DNA from: Peptoniphilus_A genitalis
Lineage (GTDB): Bacteria > Bacillota > Clostridia > Tissierellales > Peptoniphilaceae
DNA: 64,000 nucleotides
Assembly (NCBI RefSeq): GCF_949769225.1
Contig: NZ_CATKPB010000004.1
Strand: one strand, 5' to 3'
Shown here: positions 7,744 through 15,000 of the stretch, one piece after another
How the letters are laid out: each line of letters starts with the position of its first letter
Numbering within the stretch: position 1 is the stretch's first letter
Translations under genes and position numbers: made by a program
Notes under the pieces: model-generated
The model's input: only the letters and a program-made list of their open reading frames with translations
The model's database searches: none
Told to the model about the DNA's origin: nothing

Positions 7744-9747
7744 TTATAGGAATAGTCCGCCGTATGCAACAAATAGTGGTGCGAATACAAGTGATACAAC
7801 AGTTATAAGTTTAATTAGAATATTAAGAGAAGGTCCTGATGTATCTTTGAATGGGTCACCAACTGTGTCTCCAGTTACAGCTGCCTTGTGAGCTTCTGAA
7901 CCCTTACCACCGTGTGCTCCACCTTCAATGTATTTCTTAGCATTGTCCCAAGCTCCACCAGCGTTTGACATAAAGATTGCCATTAGTACGCCTGTTACAA
8001 GAGCTCCGGCTTGAAGTCCGCCTAGGGCTTCTGTACCAAGTAGTAGACCTACTAGTACTGGAACAATTACAGCGATTAGTCCTGGTACAACCATTTGCTT
8101 AAGGGCAGCACCTGTTGAGATGTCAACACAAGTTGCATATTCAGGTCTTGCTTTACCTTCCATGATTCCAGGGATTTCTCTAAATTGTCTTCTTACTTCG
8201 TCGATCATTTCTGATGCTGCGTTACCTACTGCTGACATAGTAAGTGCAGAGAAGGCAAATGGAAGCATACCACCAACGAATGTTGCAGCTATAACTTCTG
8301 GTTTTGAAATATCAATTCCACTAAGACCAGTAGCATTAATGTAAGAAACGAAAAGTGCAAGGGCAGTAAGTGCTGCTGATCCAATTGCAAATCCCTTTCC
8401 TATAGCTGCTGTTGTATTACCAACAGAGTCAAGTGAGTCTGTAATATCACGAACTTCTTCTGGTAGTTCACACATTTCTGCAATACCACCAGCGTTGTCT
8501 GCGATTGGTCCATAAGCGTCTACGGCAATTGTCATACCAGTTGTTGAAAGCATACCAACAGCTGCAAGAGAAATTCCGTAAAGTCCTACGATTGGATCTG
8601 CGCTTCCGCCAGCTCCAAGGTAAGATGCAATAATACCAATAGCGATGATGATGATTGGTCCAACTGTTGACATCATACCAACAGAAAGTCCAGCAATAAT
8701 ATTTGTTGAAGAACCAGTTTCTGATTCTGCTCCAATTCTCTTAACTGGTGCATAATCATCTGCTGTGTAATATTCTGTGAATTTAGAAATTATTAGACCA
8801 ACTGCAATACCAATGATTACTGGTGCAAATGGTGAAAAACTTCCAAAGATGTAGTTTGATAAAAGTGCTGAAGCTATCATTGTAACAGCAGCTGCTACAT
8901 ATTCACCTGCGTTAAGAGCCTTTTGTGGGTTCTTGTCTCCCTTTACAAAGAAAGCAGCTACAATTGATGCAAGAATACCAACTGTTGCAACAAGCATACC
9001 AAATTTAACGCCTTCTTCTCCATAAGCTACTACTCCAAGAGTAATAACTGAAAGAAGTGCTCCAACGTATGATTCAAATAAGTCAGCTCCCATACCAGCA
9101 ACGTCCCCAACGTTATCTCCTACGTTATCAGCGATAACTGCAGGGTTTCTTGGGTCGTCTTCTGGGATACCAGCTTCAACTTTACCTACAAGGTCAGCTC
9201 CAACGTCTGCAGCCTTAGTGTAGATACCGCCACCAACTCTTGCGAAAAGTGCAATAGATGATGCTCCAAGTGAAAATCCTGTAATGATTTCAGTTTGTCC
9301 GCCTGTTAAGAAGTATGCGCCAGTAATACCAATAATTCCTAGACCAACAACGCACATTCCCATTACAACTCCACCTGAAAAGGCAACGTCAAGTGCTTTA
9401 CCTAGGCCACTTTTCCATGCTGCGTTTGTTGTTCTAACGTTTGCTTTTGTAGCAACCTTCATACCAACATAACCAGCAGCTACTGAAAAGATAGCTCCTA
9501 CTACGAAACAAATAGCAGTTGGGATTGATTTAAGTCCTACTGCCAAGATAATTGCAAGTACAATGACAAATACAACAAGAGCCTTATATTCTCTTGTTAA
9601 AAATGCCATAGCTCCTTCTGAAATGTAAGAAGAAATTTCCTTCATTCTTTCATTTCCGGCATCTTGCTTTGACACGAAGCCTGCCTTGTAGGCAGCAAAT
9701 AGTAGTGCCAAAACGCCGACGATAGGAGCTAGATATAACATATTCAT
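7744..9747 (-). CDS. hppA: K+-stimulated membrane-bound ion-pumping pyrophosphatase
   Basis: A 667-residue, highly hydrophobic protein with about 15-16 membrane helices. The pyrophosphate-binding signature DVGADLVGKVEAG (181-193) and DNVGDNVGDVAG (207-218) are intact. The K+-requirement determinant reads GNTTAAIGKG, with A447 and G450 where K+-independent enzymes carry Lys and Thr, so this is the K+-dependent class. The enzyme couples PPi hydrolysis to H+ or Na+ export across the cytoplasmic membrane; the ion cannot be decided here. Its start has AAGGAGG 7 nt upstream. It follows secG by 22 bp and is probably co-transcribed with it. Confidence 0.95.
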   Translation of the reverse strand: MNMLYLAPIVGVLALLFAAYKAGFVSKQDAGNERMKEISSYISEGAMAFLTREYKALVVFVIVLAIILAVGLKSIPTAICFVVGAIFSVAAGYVGMKVATKANVRTTNAAWKSGLGKALDVAFSGGVVMGMCVVGLGIIGITGAYFLTGGQTEIITGFSLGASSIALFARVGGGIYTKAADVGADLVGKVEAGIPEDDPRNPAVIADNVGDNVGDVAGMGADLFESYVGALLSVITLGVVAYGEEGVKFGMLVATVGILASIVAAFFVKGDKNPQKALNAGEYVAAAVTMIASALLSNYIFGSFSPFAPVIIGIAVGLIISKFTEYYTADDYAPVKRIGAESETGSSTNIIAGLSVGMMSTVGPIIIIAIGIIASYLGAGGSADPIVGLYGISLAAVGMLSTTGMTIAVDAYGPIADNAGGIAEMCELPEEVRDITDSLDSVGNTTAAIGKGFAIGSAALTALALFVSYINATGLSGIDISKPEVIAATFVGGMLPFAFSALTMSAVGNAASEMIDEVRRQFREIPGIMEGKARPEYATCVDISTGAALKQMVVPGLIAVIVPVLVGLLLGTEALGGLQAGALVTGVLMAIFMSNAGGAWDNAKKYIEGGAHGGKGSEAHKAAVTGDTVGDPFKDTSGPSLNILIKLITVVSLVFAPLFVAYGGLFL

Positions 9748-9769
9748 TCTAATCCTCCTTAAATTTTAA

Positions 9770-9994
9770 TTAAATTGCAGCTAATACAATAAGTGCAAGT
9801 ACAAAAACGATGCTTGAACCAATAACAACTTTGTTTTGGATATCTTTTTTACTAGAACCCTTATGAGATCCCCACATAGCAGTTTCTTCACCTTGAAGAG
9901 TTCCTAGACCAGCTTGTTCTGATTCCATTTGTGCAACTACAGTTATTACAATTATGCTCGCAATAATAATTATAATAGATAATAAAGTTTGCAA
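9770..9994 (-). CDS. secG: Preprotein translocase subunit SecG
   Basis: This 74-residue protein has two hydrophobic helices (about 3-22 and 55-73) around a polar glycine-containing loop (QAGLGTLQGEETAMWG), the SecG pattern. It would be the small auxiliary subunit of the SecYEG channel. The start codon is TTG, supported by AAGGGAGG at good spacing; no ATG is available near the N-terminus. It is the first gene of an apparent two-gene unit with hppA. That pairing is unusual, because secG more often lies near rnr/smpB or eno. Confidence 0.85.
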   Translation of the reverse strand: MQTLLSIIIIIASIIVITVVAQMESEQAGLGTLQGEETAMWGSHKGSSKKDIQNKVVIGSSIVFVLALIVLAAI

Positions 9995-10028
9995 ACTTAT
10001 ACCTCCCTTAAATTTCTATAACATATAA

Positions 10029-10057
10029 ATTCTAACACAGCAAGGCTTGCTAATCAA
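10029..10057 (-). promoter_or_regulatory. Promoter of secG-hppA with palindromic spacer
   Basis: In leftward sense: -35 TTGATT (10052-10057), a 17-bp spacer, and -10 TAGAAT (10029-10034). The spacer holds a perfect 13-bp palindrome, AGCAAGCCTTGCT (10039-10051), a possible operator. Confidence 0.6.
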
Positions 10058-10084
10058 CGAATTTATACGATAATTTGGCATTTT

Positions 10085-10675
10085 TTAACAAGTTACTTCC
10101 TTTTTTAAGCCTTCTTCGATTAAGTCCTCCCTATCTTGCATTGCAAGAAGAGTTTTTTCTATTAGGTCATCAAGTTCCCATCCAAGCTTTTCTGCCCCTC
10201 TTTTTATTACATCTCGAGAGCAGCCTTCTGCGAACTTCTTGTCCTTAAACTTTTTCTTTACGCTCTTTAGGTTCATGTCCTTGGTGCTCTTTGATGGCCT
10301 CATAAGTGATGCTGCATAAATTAGTCCTGTAAGCTCATCTGCTGCAAAGAGGATCTTCTCCATAAAGAGTTCTGGTTCAACATCAGAACATATTCCAGAC
10401 CCATGAGACATTATTGCGTGAATTAACTCATCACTTCCACCTGCCCCACTTAAAATCGCTGGCGTATTCTTTAAATGTTCTTCAGGATATCTTTCGTAAT
10501 CAACATCGTGAAGAAGTCCTGCCATTTTCCAAAAGTCTACATTGTCCTTGTCGTATTCTTCTGCAAAGTAGCCCATAACACTTTCAAGAGTCAAGGCATG
10601 TCTTATGTGAAATTCTTCCTTGTTGTATTCCTTTAAAAGCTTTAGGGCATCTTCTCTACTTATTCCAATCTTCAT
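10085..10675 (-). CDS. HD-domain phosphohydrolase
   Basis: A 196-residue soluble protein with an HD fold. The histidine in HIRHALTLE (about residues 23-31) and the GLLHDVDYERY motif (His-Asp about residue 55-56) would bind metal. MSHG (about 108-111) and FAADELTGLIYAASLMRP supply the downstream conserved His/Asp region. Small HD hydrolases of this kind are common in Firmicutes and usually annotated HDIG-domain proteins; their nucleotide or phosphate substrate is not known. It is probably monocistronic, upstream of but separately promoted from secG. Confidence 0.8.
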   Translation of the reverse strand: MKIGISREDALKLLKEYNKEEFHIRHALTLESVMGYFAEEYDKDNVDFWKMAGLLHDVDYERYPEEHLKNTPAILSGAGGSDELIHAIMSHGSGICSDVEPELFMEKILFAADELTGLIYAASLMRPSKSTKDMNLKSVKKKFKDKKFAEGCSRDVIKRGAEKLGWELDDLIEKTLLAMQDREDLIEEGLKKEVTC

Positions 10676-10738
10676 AATCCCACTTCCTTTTTCCTAATTC
10701 TATCACAATAATTTTTGAATTTCACTTTTATCTACTTA

Positions 10739-10747
10739 TGTTATAAT
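10739..10747 (+). promoter_or_regulatory. Extended -10 promoter of gap
   Basis: TGTTATAAT, a TG-extended -10 box, lies 35 bp before the gap start. The -35 region (TTTCAC about 16 bp upstream) is weak. The same extended -10 occurs before rubredoxin and acpS-nnrD. Confidence 0.6.
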
Positions 10748-10781
10748 GAAGATAAGAATGCTATGAACAATGGAGGTTTTT

Positions 10782-11801
10782 ATGAAAAAAAATGTTGGCA
10801 TAATGGGCTTTGGTAGAATTGGTAGAGACGCACTAAGAATCTGGGCCCTAAGAGACGATGTTAATTTTGAAGTTACTCACGTAGCTGTAAGAAATTTAGA
10901 AAAAACTTTAAAAGAAAGAACTCACCTATTTAAATACGATACAATCTATAGAAAATTCCCTGGTGAAATTGAATTCACTGACGACGGAATGATCATCAAT
11001 GGAAAGAAAGTTACTTTCGTTGAATCAAAAACTCCAGACAAGATGAACTGGAAAGAGCTTGGTGTTGATGTTGTAATCGATTCATCTGGTGCCTTCAAGG
11101 ACGAAGAACAAGCAAGAGGTCACCTTGAAAGTGGTGCAAAGAAAGTTGTCTTAACTTCTCCAGGCAAGGGCAAGATGCTTACAGTTGTTATGGGAGTTAA
11201 CGACGACAAGTACGACCCAGAAAAGGACGACATTATCTCTAACGCATCTTGTACAACAAACTGTCTTGCTCCAGTGACTAAGGTTATCTTAGAAAACTTT
11301 GGTATCAAGAAGGGACTTATGTCCACTGTTCACGCTTACACTAACGACCAAAATATTCACGACGGTGTTCACAAGAAGGACATGAGACGTGCAAGAATGG
11401 GCGCAGAAAATATAATCCCAACTTCAACTGGTGCAGCTAAGGCTGTTGGAAAAGTTATTCCAGAAGTTGACGGAATCTTAACTGGTTTTGCCCTAAGAGT
11501 TCCTGTTCCAACTGGATCCCTAGTTGACGTTACTTTTGAACTTGAAAAAGAAGCTACAGTTGAAGAAATCAATGCAGCTATTAAGAAAGCATCTGAAAAT
11601 GAATTAAAGGGAATTCTTGCTTACTCTGAAGACGAACTTGTTTCTTCTGATATTATTGGCGACACTCACTCATCTATTTTCGATTCACTTCTAACAACTG
11701 TTAATGGCAAAATGGTTAAACTTATTTCTTGGTACGACAACGAATGGGGTTACACAGAAAGAGTTATTGACCTAACAGAAAAAATTGTTGAATCTCTATA
11801 A
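10782..11801 (+). CDS. gap: Glyceraldehyde-3-phosphate dehydrogenase
   Basis: A 339-residue glycolytic dehydrogenase converting glyceraldehyde 3-phosphate, NAD+ and phosphate to 1,3-bisphosphoglycerate. The N-terminal Rossmann motif GFGRIGRDALR, the catalytic SNASCTTNCLAP (Cys about residue 157) and the C-terminal SWYDNEWGYTERVIDL are all intact. An upstream in-frame ATG at 10770 overlaps the GGAGG ribosome site, so the ATG at 10782 is chosen; it gives the usual MKKNVGIMGFGRIG start. The gene is monocistronic, with its own terminator. It is strongly codon-biased (GGT/GTT/GAC), as expected for high expression. Confidence 0.96.
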   Translation: MKKNVGIMGFGRIGRDALRIWALRDDVNFEVTHVAVRNLEKTLKERTHLFKYDTIYRKFPGEIEFTDDGMIINGKKVTFVESKTPDKMNWKELGVDVVIDSSGAFKDEEQARGHLESGAKKVVLTSPGKGKMLTVVMGVNDDKYDPEKDDIISNASCTTNCLAPVTKVILENFGIKKGLMSTVHAYTNDQNIHDGVHKKDMRRARMGAENIIPTSTGAAKAVGKVIPEVDGILTGFALRVPVPTGSLVDVTFELEKEATVEEINAAIKKASENELKGILAYSEDELVSSDIIGDTHSSIFDSLLTTVNGKMVKLISWYDNEWGYTERVIDLTEKIVESL

Positions 11802-11815
11802 TTAAATTTATTAGG

Positions 11816-11840
11816 AGGCTTGCACAGGCAGGCCTTTTTT
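11816..11840 (+). terminator. Terminator of gap
   Basis: The 8-bp stem AGGCTTGC/GCAGGCCT (one G:U) has a 4-nt loop, followed by T6. Confidence 0.85.
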
Positions 11841-11866
11841 ATTTGCCTAAAATTATTTTTTGCAAG

Positions 11867-11995
11867 TTATAAGTATCCTAGGTTTCCTTCTAAATATTCT
11901 TCCACAAGTTTTAGTTTGAATTCTAAATTAGATTTTGACATAAAAAACTGACCTCCTTTAGTTGGTTTTTAAGTCCAACTTTTGGGGCCAGTTCA
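11867..11995 (-). mobile_element. IS3-family insertion sequence remnant (left end and orfA start)
   Basis: Read leftward, the segment begins with an IS3-like terminal end, TGAACTGGCCCCAAAAGTTG (from 11995). An AAAGGAGG ribosome site and an ATG at 11941 follow. The 24-codon frame, beginning MSKSNLEFKLKLVEEYLEG, matches the N-terminal helix-turn-helix start of IS3-family OrfA. The frame stops at 11867 and no further transposase or right inverted repeat is visible, so this is a decayed end fragment. It lies 44 bp from the 3' end of the giant surface-protein gene. Confidence 0.65.
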
Positions 11996-12038
11996 GTCTT
12001 GATTATTTTTTATTATTGGAAATTACTTAGTTATTTTT

Positions 12039-15000
12039 TTAATTGCTTGAATTTTTAACTATTAAAGTATATCTTTTCGGTGCCGACCCTTCTTTTGCTA
12101 GGGCAAGAATATAATCTCCATTCTCAAGCTTTTCGTTGCTAACTTTTGGTTCGTACGTAATACCACTATAAATTTTAATACTTTCAAAAGAATCTTTATT
12201 TTCAATGCATTTCAAAAATTCTTCTACAGTTAAGTTAGTGTCTAAATCTTTTTTACCCGAACTTATTCTACTTCCAAAAATCCCTTGCCCCAAAACTAAG
12301 TTAAATGCATTATCCTTGAATTTTAAGGCCAATTCTTTTTGTTCAAATATTATATTATATTCAATTTCATCGCCATTTTCTGCCTTTACAACTAATTTAT
12401 CCCCTGACACTAAATTATCTCTATCAATTTTTATGGCACCATCTTTATCCTTAACTAAAAGAGACTGATTATTATCTCCCTTTTCAATATAGGATAAAAA
12501 CTCTCCTACACTTACATCGTTAGTAATCTTCTTTATACTACTCCTAATTATTTTTGCATTCGGTATTATTGTATAATAATTTATTTTTCTATCATCCTTC
12601 TTTGAACTAATATTGGTATTAGAAGATTTGCTTTTTTTATTTCCTTCAGTTATAACTGTAATTACATAATTAACCTTTGTTCCATCCTCCGCTACAACTT
12701 CTAAAAAATCTAACTTTTCAAGTTTATCATCAGAATTCTTTTCAATTTTTTCATTCCCAAATTTAATAACCTTTAACGATTGATTTTTATGTCCTTTTTT
12801 TACATTATTTAAAAATTCTCCTACAGTTACATCATCTGTAATTTTAAACTCTCCAGACTCTATTAATCTTCGATCCCCTTGTATGATTATTTTTAAATTT
12901 TGTTTTCCATTTCCATTATTTGTAGAGGATATACTCGTTTCATTGCTAAGGTCTTCCTTTTTAGAGCCAACTTCAAATAGTGTAAACTTATCATTTCTTG
13001 GGAAAGCTTGAATGTGAGAAGTGTACACAACATTATCTTCTAAATACTCGTAGGCTTCCTCAAGGGAAATCTTACCATCGTCATCATTATCACCTAATAT
13101 TTTCCCATTTATTCCAGCAACTTGAGATAAAACTTTTGTGAATTTACCAACAGCCTCTTTTTTATCTTCAAAAGAATATTCATCTTCTGAACTTGCTGTT
13201 AAAACTTTATATTCATTCGTTGTTAAATATCCTATTGAACGGTCTTGTCCCAATGATGTAGAAAATGCTCTTTGAATGCTTTCATTAAACTCTCTAGAAC
13301 TCCTTGATGAGCTTGGTGTAGGAGATGTTACAGCATCAACTTTTTTACCTATGAATCCCCCCGCATTACATGAGTCGAAAATCAATACTTTTGTTCCAGG
13401 TACTTGATCCAAAGCTTTTCTTAATTCATCGACACTTATCCATGCCTTTATTTGAGATTCCTTATCTTTCGCAGAATCTACAGTACAAATGTAACTAATA
13501 CCATTTATATTGTTTCCATGCCCTGAGTAATACAAATAACTTACATCGTTATCATTAGCTCCTTTAAAGGCTTCTTTTATTTTTTCTAAAAATTCTTCCT
13601 TTTTAACATTTTCAGCAACAACAACATTCTTAAACCTGTTAGAATCTATCTCTTGATTTTCAAAAACTTTTTTCATCAAATCTTTGTCATTTTTTGGACC
13701 TACCAAATTGAGCTTGCTATTTCCATAATCACTATTTGCAACGATTAAAGCTCTATAAGTCTTTTTAGCATACTTGATTCTTATCTCTCTTTCTTCTCTT
13801 GCTTCTCCTTTTTCAAGTATGAATTTATATCCTTCACCGATATTATTTGTTTCTAATCCTTTATCATCTAAAATTCTAATGCTTGTTCCCTCGGTAAGTT
13901 CAATAGAATTTTTTAAATTATCCAATGTAGTGTTCTCAACAAGTTCTATGAATGTTGTACCTAAATTAGAAATAAAACTATTATTCTTTACAACCATCAA
14001 AGACTTAGATGGCCCATCCTCAGTTATTATTTTGTATACTCCAACTTTTTTTCCATTCTCAGCAGTTACTACCAAATAATCTTCATTTGAAATGTTCTCA
14101 TAATTCATCCTATATTTATAAACATTACCGGCATCTAATCTTCCATTATTTATATAAGATTTTTTATAAACTCTTACTACTTGCCTTGGATTTCCTTTTA
14201 AAATATTGTTAATAAAATCAGCTACTTTTGTTCTATTACTAATTAATTCACGTCCTGATTTTATTATACTATCAGAAATTAGATATTTTTCAGAAGTAAT
14301 TTTTGTGTCTTCACTTAATGGATTCAAGGCTTTTTTTATATGAATAATGAATTTATCGCTTCTAAAGTTTATTCCTGATTTTGGGTCTATATACTTAACA
14401 ATAATTTGTTTTGTTCCAAACTCAGTATCTTTATCATTTATTTCTAGCTTATCTAAATATTCTTTTTTTATTGAAATTGTGTTCTTAGATTTGTTTATAT
14501 CTAAATATTTTCTATTAAACCTAAATGTACCATCATTAAGTCTTTCAATGGTATCATCTTTCCAATCTACTGGGAATGGTTCAATATCAACACATCTCTC
14601 TAAATCAATTTCATTCTTTTTTAGTTCAATTCCTTTAGAATTTTTAATTCCAGTTATTTCAAACACGATACCAGCTTGAGGTGCCTTCTTTTGCGTATAA
14701 GTAAGCGTACTTAAAGGTGTAACTGTCACAGTTGAATTATTTAAAAATTCTACTTTTAATGTTTCCTTTGCATTTAAAACCTTATTATCAGTATCTGTAA
14801 AGTGGATTTCTAAGTTATGTGATGATCCATATATTGGAGCTGATATTTTATCTAAAAATGATTTTTTTATAGTAATTATATTTCCATCTACAGAAAAATC
14901 ATTTTCTCTTAAATTACTGTAAGATAACTTGATTTTTAATCCTTTTGCTAAATTTATCCTTGATACATCAATGCTTTCTCCTTTAGAATTTTTGACTGAA

